DNA of 64,000 nt from contig CP142452.1 of the NCBI GenBank assembly GCA_038049695.1, positions 80,402,501 through 80,466,500 of the forward strand. The letters run 5' to 3'. Below, piece by piece: positions 10,601-25,600 of this stretch. This DNA is from Cinnamomum chago (Eukaryota; Streptophyta; Magnoliopsida; Laurales; Lauraceae). The notes under the pieces were generated by a model. That model was not told where the DNA came from and ran no database searches. It saw only the letters and a program-made list of their open reading frames with translations. The stretch's first letter is position 1; each line of letters opens with the position of its first letter. A program made the translations under genes and the position numbers.

Positions 10601-13600
10601 GGTCCCTAAGAATGTATAATACTGAAAGGACCAATTTCATATGTAAGTAGGTCAGAGTTTTGCACTGAATCAGCATGTTTATCTCTCCATCACGCATACA
10701 GCCTTGACAAATCTCCAACTCAATATGATACCTTACTACCAATTTTGAAATTTTACATTCTACTCCCAGCAAGATGGCATGAAAAATTCATTACTAATGA
10801 GGGACAAGCAGGATTAAAAAGGATTTGAAAAGATCACATCAAATGCACTATAGACAAAACAATACCAGATAGAGCCAGATGAAAAATTGCAGCATATTAT
10901 GGTTTAGTAGAAATGCATATGAAAATCTTACTACAGAAACCAACCAAACGACTGGGACAATGGTAAAGCCATTATCTCATTAGGGGACAGCAACTACTGG
11001 TGATGAGATTTTATGCATGTCAGGAGTCGGGACAATACCAAAAACGTGGTCAAGACAATTGAAAGATTTTCAGAAAGGCAGATCATTTTTTTCCTTTTTT
11101 AAAAAGAAGTGCAGGTAGAGGACAAACACACAAAAAATAATCTCATGACTAAACTAAAACTGAAACATGGGTATGTTGAAGCCTGAAACATGGGCATGTT
11201 GAAGCCAACTTCACTGGTACAAAACTGTGTCTCTAGACACATGGTAACGCAGAATAATAACCAACATAGCATAAAAAAAGGATTGAATCAATAAGATATT
11301 ATTAATCATAAAAAGTAACTATTCAAAAAATAATAATAATAACCAACATAGCATAAAATCAATAAGGCTTTTGACTTCCCTTGCTTTCCCAAATGATAAA
11401 CCTGAAAAAGAAGAAAATTTATTGAAATTTACAATCTTCTGGCTTTGACATATATGGGATACTCAGCCAACAAGTGAATTCCTATTCAGATATTGACCCA
11501 TAAGTCACAACTTCTAACAACATCAAAGATGGCATTCATCACTCGTTTTGTGCTCTCCCAACTTTTTATGATTAATAATAACTAACATTTATTCCTCTGC
11601 CATGCGCCATGCCTCAGCATGTGCCACTCCCAAGCCCAAAAAGAAAGGACAGTTGGCTTCAGTCAGGCAGCAGCTTTATAAAACTTGCCAAACCAGATTC
11701 AAATCCTACTTTGGGGAAAATGGCACAGAGACAACACTAGTTAGATGGGATACGGTTCAAGGAAATGATTAGTATCCAATACTCGCTGAAATTCATGTTA
11801 AAATTACTGGAGATGATATACTCTTAGCAACTTGATAAGAGTTTCGGCTTAGTTGAATGGCTTGATCATATATGCGAAGAACTTGGTGAACACAATATTA
11901 GAATCTCCACCTTTTGAAAAAAGACGATCCATCTGCTAAAGCAGGACTCTTCATAAAATTGTTCTTGGTTTTCAGGTTGTATGCCTATCTAATAAACTAA
12001 TACTGTTACAAATGTACAATGGTAATGTTTACCAGAGGCTTGGCATATCAGATAACTATGGACTTCATGGCCCAAAAGACTAGTCATTAAAAAAGGATGC
12101 ATGACACTAAATGATTCCAAGCGAGGATGCTAGATAAATAGCACAGTTTACCTGTGCCCTTAATTGAAGAACCTCTTGGCTCAAACTATCATTTGTTCTT
12201 TTAGCATCATCAACAACAATTTTGGGAGAAGTAAGCCCTCCAAGAGTTGGTGTTGGAGTTGTAGAACGAGGTGGGCTGGGCCGTCTTGATATCGGTGATG
12301 TTGCCCGAGAAACAATTCTTGATCCAGGAACAGAAGCCGAGAAAAATTTCTTTGATGAACCAAATACTGGATTGAAAGACTTTGAAATGTTGAGGGAGCC
12401 CCATTGTGAGCTTCCAGTTGGAATAGGTGAAACACGGCTGCTGTTAAATTCCAATTTTTTGTTTCTTTTAGAAGATTTGCTTTCCACCTGCTTGAAGGAT
12501 TCCAATGAAGAAATTCTAGAGAGTTGCACATGAGATCTAGAACCCAGTTTATCCTCCTTCTCAGTGAGCTCACTGAAACCCTGATTCACACTTCCTCTTC
12601 TATTCACTGTAAACTGAGAAGTAGAATCAGTCTCGATGGCTTTCCTTAGTTTATTAAAGCAGTTATCACAGACACGGTAGGGTTTGTTGGGGTTTGGTGC
12701 CATAGAAGCCTTGAGAGATTTTTTACTGCTGCATGAATGGCAGAAAACAAGGCCACAGTTATAGCAATTGTGGCGTTTTCTTTTAAAGTTAAATGGCAGG
12801 CGGCAGCCAGAGCACATAGATTGATCGACACCAGATACCCACTTGTGTAGACAGATAGCTGCAGTAAAATTAGTACCACAAGCAATACTTTTGACTTGTT
12901 TGTCTTTTAAAGCATCAACTAATGTTGGAGAATTTTTATCACCAGTGTCCCCATGACCTAATCGGCCATTTGCTCCCTTTCCCCAAGTGTAAACTTCAGT
13001 TCTTGAAGTCAAAACTGCAACATGAGAAGCACCACAGGCTATCTCCTCCACAAAATTCTTCAGGAGTCTTCCTTCAACACGGATGGGAACTTTCCCATCA
13101 GCTTGAGGATTTCCAAGCTGACCATAAACAGTACTACCCATTGTATAGACATGGCCTGAGGTTGTTAGTGCAACTGTCATGCTATGCCCACAGGCAACTT
13201 GACAAAAGTTGGGCTCAACAAGAGCAGCTACACAAGTAGGCACAAGTTTTGTCTCCTTATCACCATGCCCAAGTCGACCTTTGTCCCCATCTCCCCATGT
13301 AAACAGCTTCCCGGAAGAACAGTTGCTCGAGCTTGAAGTTCCGACCATAACTTCTACAACAGCAGCAGTGTGCCAGACACCACAAGCTGCTCTCACTGTA
13401 CGGAGCCCCTTAAGAGATTCAACTTCCCTAGGTATTGACACACTTCTGCGGTCTCCATGACCAAGGACACCAAATGTTCCATCACCAAAAGTAAACAATT
13501 GCCCAGCAGAGGTCACAACAGCTGTATGCCAAGGTCCGCAGGAAATGAATGACACATGTATACCCTCTAAAGGCCCATTTACTCTTTTTGGTACCCAGTG

Positions 13601-16600
13601 ACTCACTTCATTTCCATGTCCAAGGAGCCCAAAATTGTATGCACCATCACCCCATGTGTAAAGATCTCCGGACAATGTTACAGCACATGTATGATACTCC
13701 CCACAAGCTACAAGTTCAATATTTGTACTGCCAAGAGCATCAATAAGCTTAGGATGAGACACATCTGAATCTACTCCATGTCCAAGCCTGCCTCCTGCTT
13801 CCTCCCCCCAAGAAAAGATCTCTCCTTGTTTTGTGACTAGAGCAGCATGCCTTCCACCACAAGCTATGTTCTGAACATCAAGTACTACTGCAGACTCCAA
13901 GGCCTTAGGTAAAACTGAGTCCATCTTAATACCAGATGAACTTCCACTTCTATGAGTGCCACCCCCAAGAATCCCATCCCCAGTACCTTCACCCCAAATG
14001 AATACATCCCCCAATGCATCACCATCATCTTGACCAGAACCTTGACTTGATGAGCTAACAGCACTGGATAGGCTTACCCTAAAAGCATCCATTGTCATAC
14101 CCTTCATATTTCCATTTATGCTATCTGAGCCTGCTGACGACACTGAATGGACTGAGGCACCAGCAGAATCTGATGGGAAGAAACCCTTGGGAGGTACTGC
14201 ATATACTATCACATCAGAAAATGCTTTATCCATTCCATTCTTTGGGGGGCTTTCATATGGACTATGACCACGGAGTGACTCTCCACCATCCTAAATAAAC
14301 ACAAAGAAGATTCTCATAGTTAAGATGTCTAATTGCCAAATTATGGAAACTAACAATAGAACAAGAATTATGGCATACCTTTGGCATGCTATCAACACTT
14401 CCAAATGGAGAACTCAAAGGTGAACTCCTTCGAGTGTATGTTCTAGGACTATTTGATTCAGAGGAAACTCCTTCACTTCTCGATTCAGTCCTCCATTTAC
14501 GGGGATGGCCACGTGAAATCAATGCCTTCAGGCCTACGAACCAGACTTCAGCTTCATCTTTATCCTTGCAAATCTGGAAAAGGAGAAAGTCAGTTCACCA
14601 GATTATAAAAAGTACTCAAATCTACAGGGCCCAAAGTGACACATTGAAGAAGAAATTCTTAATAGGAAATGACACCTCCAAATATCAAACTGAAGAAGGA
14701 AGGAACTAAAGAAAATGAAAGAAGAACGATCCTGACATAGTGCTGCTCACCAGATCCAATGACCTATCATTATATATTAGAGAAAACGACTGGTACTCCT
14801 TCTCGGGACGTGGATATCTCTGAAATATTGCCTAGAAAGATAATTTGGCATCTTTGATCAGTCTATAGAGCACATCTAAGAGTAAATAAAAGAAAATTGA
14901 GTCTTTTCATAAAAAATAAAAAAAAAATTGGAAGAGGGAAGAGCAATATACGTAAAAATGCTTATACAAATCATCAAATGATGTTAAATGAGAACTATTT
15001 ATTACACAGCAGCCCATATACAAAACCAACCAAGATGAATTACCAATATATAATAATGCTCATAGAAGACATTATTGTCACATCTGTCAATCCAAGCCCA
15101 ATCTCAGCAGGCCCATTTAGGCCCATTCATTGTATTGTACTTTGTAAAAGCCCATTTATTGTATTATACTTAGTCAAAGGATAATACTTAGTTGTTGCTA
15201 TAGTTTAGGATTTGAGATCTTAACTGATTGTAATTAGGGCAATGAGCCCCTACATATATGAAGAATAGTCGACCCTCAAAGGGCACTGTATTGAACCAAC
15301 GAATGTGTGATATCTTCCCTCTCAAAATAACATGGTATCAGAGCCAGTACTCGGTACTCCAGTTATTTTTCTTCTTCAAGATCCAAAGATTTTTTTATCA
15401 TCCTAGTTCATCTTCCAAGATCTGGAAGCCATTCAGAACCTATTTCTGCCACTTGATCGTCTGTGATCATCCCTGATCATCTCAGATCAGACGTGGCCCA
15501 CCTGCGATCATCATCACCATATCAGCCGAAGCAGCCCATCTTGGTCGCCTGGTTCTCTTCTTATTTATGACGAATTTTTCAAGATTTATGGATCATCGGA
15601 GGTAGGCCTTCTACTATTTTTTGTGGAAATTCAGTTTCATCCACTTGTTTTCATCTCTGCCGTCCAGAATTTTGGATTCTGATTGGTTCTCCCTGGGACC
15701 ACTTCCATTACGTGCGGAAATACTCCACCCTTCCATCCCCACCCTTTGATCTGGCCATTGATCATCTGCTGGGGCCCACGTGGGAATTCATCCACTGCAC
15801 GACAGGGACGATTTCTGCACTGTTTCTGCACTGTGTTTGTGCATTTTGGTTTCCGGCTGTTTTCTGCTACAGTATTATTTCTGTTTGATTTCTGCACTGT
15901 GTTTGTGCATTGTTTGGTCTCTTGCTGCCTGGATACAATTGCTGTTTTCTGGATACAGCAACCTGTTGTTGCTGTTCAGTGTTCTGGCTGTTGATCATTC
16001 TGCTCATAACTGTACTTCATCGTCAAATTTCTGCTGTTGATCTAGTTCTTGCTGTCTGGGTTGCTTGCTTGTTCTGGGTACTGGTACTGCTTCTGGTTAT
16101 AGTTCCTGCTAGTTACTGGTCTTTCTTCCTTGCTCTTATTACTCCGGTGTGACATTTTTATTTGTCTGCTCATCATGGACAAATCTGAAATTAAAATGGT
16201 TCAGTTTGATGGGAAAAATTATACCTCCTGGGCCTTCCAATTTCAAATTTACTTAGAAGGAAAGGAACTCTGGGCACACATTGATGGATCTGACCCTCAA
16301 CCAGAGGAAGATGATAAGAAGATTTTAGCTTGGAAGACTAAGGCTGCTAAAATCAAAACCTGGTTGCTGGGCTCGGTTGACCCACATTTTATCCTCAACC
16401 TCAGACCTTGCAAAACTGCCCGGGAAATATGGGACTATCTTAAAAAGATCTATCAACAAGGCAATGCTGCTCGCCAATTTCAATTGGAACTCGATATTTC
16501 TCAATTTACTCAAGGCACCCAGTCTATTCAAGAGTATTACAATGGCTTTCGCAGACTGTGGTCAGAATATGATGAGATTAAGTTTGCCACGGTGTCTGAA

Positions 16601-19600
16601 GCCCTCCTACCTGAACTACTTCCCTTACAGCAAAGTAGCCATCGGGATCAGTTTCTCATGAAACTTCGTCTGGAGTTTGAGACAGTTAGATCTAACTTGA
16701 TGAGCAGGGCTTCTCTTCCCAGCTTGGATGACTGTCTTCAGGAGCTTCTGCGGGAAGAACAACGTCTGATCACTAAAACTACTCTAGAACAACAGGGATC
16801 TACTGAGGCTCCGCTTGCCTATGTTGCTACCACCAGACCACCTCCCCGGGACATCAGTAAACTTCAGTGCCATAACTGCAAGAAATATGGTCACTATGCA
16901 AATCAATGCAAGGCAAAAATCTGCAGATATTGTAAGGCCACTGGTCATGTTATTGAAGAATGTCGGAAGAGGGGTCGAAATTCTACTTCCCGCAACTATG
17001 TGTCGTCAGCCCCTGGTACATACACAGTGCCGTCTACTCCTAGTGCTTACACAGTGACCACTCCACCATATGCATCGTCTGGCTTCAGTGGTTCTCTGCA
17101 GTATGATTCTTCCTCACAACCTGGTTCCTCCACACAATCTGCGTCCCCAGCTCCTCTCACCCCTGAGATGGTAAACCAAATGATTATCAATGCCTTAGCA
17201 TCCATGAACATCGCAGGTACTGATTCATCTCTTTCCAATACATGGTACTTAGATTCTGGTGCAAGTAACCATATGACCTCTTCACCCATAAAATTACAAA
17301 ATGTCGTTCCTTACACTGGTCGTCTTACTGTTCAAGCTGCCAACGGAGATCATCTTCCCATCACCTCTGTTGGTGATACCCCTGGCCCCTTACCCTTAAC
17401 CAATGTTTTAGTTTCTCCTCATCTTGCTACCAATTTGGTTTCTGTGGGACAACTTGTTGAAAATAATTACAATGCCTCATTTTCTTCTACTGGTTGTGTT
17501 GTGCAGGACCAGGAGTCGGGGGAAGTGATCGCGAGGGGGCCTAAGCGTGGAAGACTTTTTTCCTTACCAGTGTCTTCATTTATTCAAGATAAAACCTTAC
17601 ATCAGTTATTTTTTTTTTTTATTCAGAATAATTCTCGGTTGTGGCATAATAGACTTGGTCATCCGAATGCCTCTACAATGTCTACTTTATTTCGATCTGG
17701 ATTATTAAATAAACCTATTGACTCTGCTTCTTTTGAATGTGATGCTTGTAAATTAGGAAAGAGTAAAACTTTACCTTTTCCACACTCTAAAACACGGAGC
17801 ACTGCATGTTTTGACTTAATTCACAGTGATGTTTGGGGCATTGCTCCGACACTTTCACATAGTCATTTCAAGTACTTTGTAACCTTCATTGATGACTACA
17901 ACAGATTTACTTGGATTTATTTATTGCATTCGAAGTCTGATACTCTTAATGCATTTAAATTTTTTGTTAGCTATGTTGAAACTCAATTCTCCAAATGCAT
18001 TAAAACTTTGCGCTCAGACTCAGGGGGGGAGTATGTTTCCAATGATTTTCAATCTTTTCTACACAATAAAGGAATCATTCCTCAACGTACCTGTCCGTAT
18101 ACTCCACAACAAAATGGAGTTGCGGAACGGAAAAACAGACATCTCCTTGATGTAACTAGAACACTTCTGATTGAATCATCCGTTCCCCCTCGTTTTTGGA
18201 CTGAAGCTCTCACTACAGCGGTCTATCTCATAAACCGCCTTCCATCTCCTACCATTGATCATTCCACACCTTATTTGAAACTGTTTGGTCATCATCCTGT
18301 GTTTAATCACCTACATACCTTTGGATGTGTTTGCTTCGTTCATCTCCCTCCCACAGAAAGAACGAAACTAACCGCACAATCTCGTAGGTGTGCCTTTCTG
18401 GGTTATGCCACTAATCAAAAAGGTTTTGTTTGTTATGATCCCATAGGACGTCGTATCAGGATTTCTCGAAATGTTATTTTCTTTGAAAATCAGTATTTCT
18501 TCCAAACTCACATGGACTGTCCTCAACCATCTTCACCAGCTCTCTTACCTGGTTTCTCGGATCAGACAACTATTACTAGGTTTAATCCTGATTTTGTGTA
18601 TCACCGACGGGAAAAACCTACCACTGCAGATGGTCGTCCTCCTGATCCTCCACCGACAAATGGTTCCGCGCCTACTCAAGCCTTGCGTCGCTCCTCCAGA
18701 AATTCTAGACCGCCTGAGAGGTATGGATTTACCCATTCTTCTTTGATGACAACCCTATCTTCTGTCCCTATCCCAAGTTCTTATTTGCAGGCTGTACAAA
18801 CAGATTGTTGGAACCAGGCCATGAAGGAGGAATTGGATGCATTGGATCAGAATCACACCTGGGATATTGTGGAGTGTCCTTCAACAGTTAAACCCATTGG
18901 TTGCAAATGGATCTACTCGATCAAACTTAAATCCGATGGGTCCTTGGATAGACACAAAGCTAGACTTGTGGTACTCGGCAACAGACAGGAGCATGGCATT
19001 GATTATGAGGAAACGTTTGCCCCTGTGGCAAAAATGACATCTGTTCGGTTACTTCTCGCCATTGCTGCCTCTAAATCCTGGCCATTATACCAAATGGATG
19101 TCAAAAATGCTTTTCTCCATGGGGATCTGAAAGAAGAAGTATATATGCGGATCCCACAAGGCGTCCCCTCTCCCTCAAAGAGGTCTGTCTGTCGCCTGCG
19201 AAAATCACTTTATGGTCTAAAGCAAGCTCCTCGGGCATGGTTTGAAACCTTCAAGGGTCGCTTATGCAAGGCTGGCTTTACTCAGAGTCCTTATGATCCA
19301 TCTCTCTTTCTATGCCACACATCTACTAGTATTACGGTGCTTCTTGTGTATGTTGACGATATCATTATCACGGGCACGGATGATGGTATCATCAAATCTC
19401 TCCAAGCTTCTCTCAAGGAATCCTTCCATATGAAGGATTTGGGCCCATTACATTATTTTTTGGGCTTAGAGGTGCATCAATCTCCCAAAGGTCTATTTGT
19501 TAATCAACACAAATACACATCAGATCTTATCGAGTTGGCTGACCTCCATGATTCTTCGCCTGTTGATACGCCTGTAGAGGTAAATCTCAAGTTGAGTAAA

Positions 19601-22600
19601 GATGACGGCGATCTTCTTCCTGATCCTCATATCTACCGGCGCCTGGTGGGAAGTCTTGTCTATCTCACCATCACTCGACCTGACATATCCTATGTTGTTA
19701 ATCTTGTGAGTTAGTTCATGACAGCTCCTCGACACCTTCATTTGACAGCTGTGAAGCGCATTATCCGCTATCTGCTGAGAACTGTCACTCGTGGATTATT
19801 TTATCCAAAGGATAATCCTCTTCATCTGACTGCTTATGCAGATGCTGACTGGGCAGGCTGTCAAGACACACGCCGTTCTACTACTGGTTGGTGCATGTAC
19901 CTTGGAAATTCTCTCATTTCTTGGAAATGCAAGAAACAAGAACGGGTGTCCAAATCTTCCACGGAAGCTGAATATAGGGCCATGTCTTCGGCTTGTTCTG
20001 AGATCTTATGGCTACGGGGACTCCTTTCGGAACTCGGGTTCACTCAAACCTCTCCTACTTCATTGCATGCCGACAATACTGGCGCTATCCGCATCACTGA
20101 AAATCCCGTCTTCCATGAACGTACCAAACATATCGAAGTTGACTGCCACTTTATTCGAGATGAATATAAGCGTGATGTCATTCGTCTACCTCATGTCCCT
20201 ACAGAGTTTCAGTTAGCAGATATCTTCACGAAGGGACTTCCTCGGCCTCGTCATCAATTTCTTGTCTCCAAATTGCTGCTTTATGACTCCCCAGCATCAA
20301 TTTGAGGGGGGGTGTCAATCCAAGCCCAATCTCAGCAGGCCCATTTAGGCCCATTCATTGTATTGTACTTTGTAAAAGCCCATTTATTGTATTATACTTA
20401 GTCAAAGGATAATACTTAGTTGTTGCTATAGTTTAGGATCTGAGATCTTAACTGATTGTAATTAGGGCAATGAGCCCCTACATATATGAAGAATAGTCGA
20501 CCCTCAAAGGGCACTGTATTGAACCAACGAATGTGTGATATCTTCCCTCTCTCAAAATAACAACATCTCCCCCAAGGGACAATCTGTAGCCAAGTATGGT
20601 TATAGGAGATGGTGCCAAAAGGACTGGGTATGGTGAGGCATCTGAATCTCAAATTATCAGGATATGGGTAGGATTGGGTATAACTCTCAAGTATAATCAT
20701 GTAAAGAGATTTCTCTTAATAATATCACAAGATACAATTCTAGTGAAAATGATATTGCCCACATAAGGGGGTATTTGGAAACAATATACTTGTAAAGATT
20801 TGCTATATTATTTTGTAGACTATGAGCTACTCCGGCCAACCTAAGGAAACAGGTGTTTGGCTAACATAAGATATAGCATACAATATGCCAATTTCTTTTA
20901 GAAACCTTTATATTACATTTTTCAAGGATATAAATAAGGCAGAAATAATCTTTTATATATACATTTCCAACCACATTTTTGTGGTATTTCCTAATAAAGC
21001 AAAAAGAAGAAGAAGAATAAAAGAAAAGAAAATAAATTAAACAACCTCGGAAAGCAGCATGGGCAACCAGATGCAATGATCATAGAAATTTCTAAGTGAA
21101 GAAAACAAAACCATCTTATTCCACTTTTTGTGTAAAGGTTCATAAAGCCAATATATCAATGGAAAATGTTCATCTGTGACCTGTGTGCAGGCACACATTC
21201 AATCCGGAACATCCCAAATGTGGGCCTACGTTTGAATTTCCAGCATCACAGATCACACGCGATCCGGATTAAATGTGCGCCTGCGCACAGTTCACAGGTG
21301 AATATATTCCTATATCAATATTCTTTTGTACAGTTACTATATGTCAATCATGAAAACCAGGTCTGCTTTTAACTCAAACAAATTCTGACCAACAAAATCA
21401 TGCCTGGTTTGACTATGATTCTACAAACCATGACATATCTGAATCTAAAGACCCAGTCACCCGGTAATGAGTAGTGACCACATATAAAATCAATCATTTT
21501 CAATTTCCATATCATGGCATAAACCATTGTCCTAATCATTAAAGAAACTGAAATTGTAGTCCTTCCAGTAGGGCATGAGTGTTCCCATTGATTTATGAAG
21601 ATATTTAGCATCTCTGACCCATGAAAGAGCTACAACATGCTACGACTTGATCCCTTCAACTTCTCAAAGTTCCCATAGCATCATTTATGCAACTACGAGA
21701 CATAAAAATGGAACTTACAGTGCGCTGTCCAGGTATAATCCTGGAAACATGGCTTAGTTTAAGGTGCTTCTCTTCCTTGCCAGAGAACCATATCAAAATG
21801 GACTCATCCTGAAAGGAGAAACATGTCACTCGAGAAAATTTACAATGGAAAAGGTAACAAATAAAAGAACATGCTTGTCAGGGGAAAAAAATCATACAGG
21901 AAAAGCAACAATTGCGCAGATGACACTGCAATAATCATCAGAAAAGCTAATTTGCCCAAGTTGTAGTCCTTAAACAGCAAGCATAATTACATTGCAACGA
22001 CATACATATGTCCAGCTTGCTACAAGCTATCTAGTAAAAAAGTTTTAGCTTCATTTGGTCATTCCCCTACAGCAGAAACTTTTATTGTGATTAAAAAGGA
22101 AGCTAATATAGTATGGGGATAGCTGACATCAACAGTATCGATTGCTGATGTTGGCGCCGCTATGGACAGGTTCTTGAGGTGTATGGGGGGATATCTATAT
22201 GTACTGAGCCCTTGTGATTCATAATAGCTATGGACATTTTTCCATAATTTAAAGAGTATTAATAGGCTTTATATCGATTCCTCCTCAAAGTTACAGGAAA
22301 AATCTGATTAAAGAGGTTGGATTGGTATATTACAAACAGAAAGAAAGATTGAAGGTGGTCAAGAGAATGGATTAGAAATCTCTGACCCTCACATAAACTA
22401 GCATGCTTGATGCAAATCCTAGGGTTTAGGATTTGGATCAAAGGTGCCGCATCACAATGACGGGTTTCCACAGAAGCAATCACAATGAAGATGTCTCTCC
22501 AATGATAAGACCCCAAAGGGAATTTCTATTAAACTTCAAACTCTGTCTGTCCTCTAATACAATGCTCATATAAATACGGAAAATAAATCTTAGGGATTAA

Positions 22601-25600
22601 GAATCCTAAACAAACTAGGAAACTAATATTATTGGAAACTACTCTAATAAAACTCATTAAATAAACTAACAACAATTAAAAAGAAAGCCCTAAACTTCCT
22701 TGGGTCCCACATGCGGACCACAAGCCTTGTTCCAATGACATTGCAGTGCTGCTGCATCAATGCTATAACTTCTCTTAATATGAATAAATAAATAAGGTAG
22801 TCTTCATGAGACACAGTCATTTTGGCCATCCTTATGTTAGAAGAATTTAAGTCATTGATTCCCACTAAATTTAATCAGTCAGATCAGAGTCACATCCAGT
22901 GTGAAATATGTCCATTCTCAAAGAAACTGTCGGACGCATCCCAAAAGTGTTAGTAAAACCAACAATTATGTTTTTGATAATTCACTCGGATGTTTCCTTT
23001 TGTTTATTAATGATATGAATTGAATGACTTAGATGTATCTTATGAACCATAAAGATGAAATTAATAGTCATTTCAAAGTGTTTTATAATTGGTACTAAAT
23101 TAGTTTTGAACATAAAACTTAACTTTGAGAAGTGATAATCTGTCTTGAGATTTTCTTATCTATTTTCAAAAAAAAAAAACCTCAAAGTAGATCCTAAAAT
23201 GCCAAAAAAAAAAAAAAAAGAAGGATGATCTGAAAGGAAAAATTGTCATTTAATGGAAATAACAGTCTATTCTGAATGAAATGAAGGCATCAAAATCTTA
23301 TTACCAGAAGCTTGCAACAAGTTATCTGGTTAATTGTTTGCCTACTCCAGTTTTTGAATGTCAATCTCCCATTATGTTCTTTCGGTCATGTTGTTCTGTT
23401 TGTGGTATTTCCTTGTGCATGTTTGGATGTGTATGCTTCATACATAATCTTGATAGACAGAAAAAGTATGTTGTCAAAATTCATCCATCAAGTGTATGTT
23501 CATGGGATATTCTGTCACTCACTGGCCACAGGCATATTGATCTAATTACAGAACAGAGGTGTTTATATGGATATCACCTTCAAGGATGTACCCACCCTTT
23601 TTTACTGAAAAAAAAAAAACCCCCGTCCATGGAAATTGACTTAATCTTTGAGTCAATCGTCCATGGAAATTGGTTGTGAAAGAAAATAGATAAAGCAGTT
23701 TTTTCCTTTAATCTTCTAGCTATTGTTAGTAGTGAGGGGGAGAAAAATCAAGCCACATCTTCAATTCCAAGAATTTTTATTCGTTGCTCCTCATGCACCA
23801 GAATCAATTCAGGCAGAGGATGAAAAAAAATAAAATTCTTGGTTTATTATGCAGAAAGGTATATGTATTCACAGCCAATCTTCATGCCCACCAACCAGGA
23901 ATCCTTAGACATCTCAGGTACTATTACTTCTCCTGCTTCTCTTCTGATTTTGATCTGAGCATTGCTTTAAGGAACTCGTACCTTTATTACTCATCCTATT
24001 AATCATTTGTTCTGGTCATTCTCTCACAGGTATCAGTCTTGTATTGCAGCCCTGTAAATCCCATTTCTCATCCTCCAATTATTTAAGGATTCTGCCAACA
24101 TTGCCGGTCAACTAGGATCGTCATACACCAGTTGGACGTAACAAAAAATAATTAAAAAAAGAATCTTTTTCCATGGAGGTTTAGTGGAAGCACATACATG
24201 TCATTGCCACTGGCCTTTGAATTAGATTCTCATTGCCATTTGACTTGGAAGAAACCAATACCTTCTGATTGGCCAACCTCATCTGATAATGCAATTTATA
24301 AGAAAATTAGGGTTAGCGGACCTAACACAAATACTAGTTTGCAATTTGCAAGATGATGAAGGTTATCTCTCTCGCCTTCCCTCCCTCCTTTTTTAATTCA
24401 TATTCCCTGCACATTCTCATTTCACTTAACTTCAATAATGTAAGTCTTATGCTTAGCTTTGGGAAAGAAGTTGATGCTATGGAGATAAGGACATCTAAGA
24501 AAAAAAAAATTATTAACCACTTGTGCATAACTTCAAAATTCCTCTAACTCAGTCTTCCACAAAAGAACCAAGACAAGTTGATTGCCACTTTCTTTGGGAG
24601 GAGATAGCCATTGAAGAGATGAAATCCTATGGAACATCAGAAGACCAAGTTACAATCCAGTGCATTAAAACCTCTCAGGAGTGGAAACTTGACATTCTTA
24701 GAAAGAATTGTGAGGTTGAAGTTCATCTAGTGTTAGATATATGACCCTTGTTCTATCATTACATTTATCTTTTTATGTTATCAAAAGACCAAGTCTTTTG
24801 GTTTAAATTTTTACCTTGATGTAAGCAATGGAATTCTTACAACTGTTGGTTCCTTTCAAAAAGAGTCATTCAACTACCTTATAAGAATTTAATGACAAAG
24901 AAGCTGAAAAGTTGTCTTTGAGAATGGGTCTTGACGAAGCTCTTCATCTAAATCTGTGGCAATTAATGTGGAGGGTGATTCTCTCTGCATGATCAAATGG
25001 AAGTCAGGAAGATGATGCAAGCCTCCATGGAGACTGACGAACATTGAAGAAGAGATCTTGGACTGGACTAAGTAAGGGTTCTTGGTGATTCTTTCTTGCA
25101 GAAGAGAAGCACATACTCAATTACTAATTCATTAGCTAAAGAGGGCATTTGGGGGCAGGTTTTATTGATCTCTTAAGTCAGGGATGTTCTTCTTTCATCA
25201 GCTATTCTCCTTGTATTTCCAGGCTGGTTTCTTTTTTGGTGGCATGTTGTAACCGTATATCTCTCCTATACTGTTTCTTCATTAATAAAGTTACTATGTA
25301 TATATATATTTCCCTATATATATATATATATATAAGACTTTTACCTAAGCTCTCTTCTTTGTTCTTTCCTCTACAGTGTTTTAAACCAAACCCGCATATT
25401 GATGTATGATAAACAGTCAACACTTGTTGCAGTATGGTAAGTTAACCAAAATCTACTTGTGACAGAATGGTAAGTCACTATATTGGCATACTTCCTTTTC
25501 ATTTCCAATCCGTGGCTATACTCAGCATCATGGTTCAAAATAGCGGCCGGTACATAGTGTAGCGGCCGCATTATTGGCTGTAGCGTTCGAGGCCACTACG

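Larger units (their letters stand above)
15085..20562 (+). mobile_element. nearly intact Ty1/copia LTR retrotransposon in intron 3
   Basis: The element is 5,478 bp and has both long terminal repeats, a tRNA primer-binding site, one gag-pol frame and a polypurine tract, flanked by the 5-bp duplication ACATC (15080-15084 and 20563-20567). It lies antisense to the host gene, inside the intron between exons 3 and 4. The two LTRs differ by one substitution and one 2-bp CT indel, so the insertion is recent. One in-frame TAG in pol makes this copy unable to encode its full polyprotein. Retrotransposon domain order is protease, integrase, reverse transcriptase, RNase H, which identifies copia rather than gypsy. 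Confidence 0.97.

Noticed and set aside
12121..12151. Protein end at [14 protein letters not shown] after LRAQ
   Set aside because: This is intron read-through. GTAAAC at 12151-12146 is a donor site, and the next exon at 9932 continues the coiled coil in frame.
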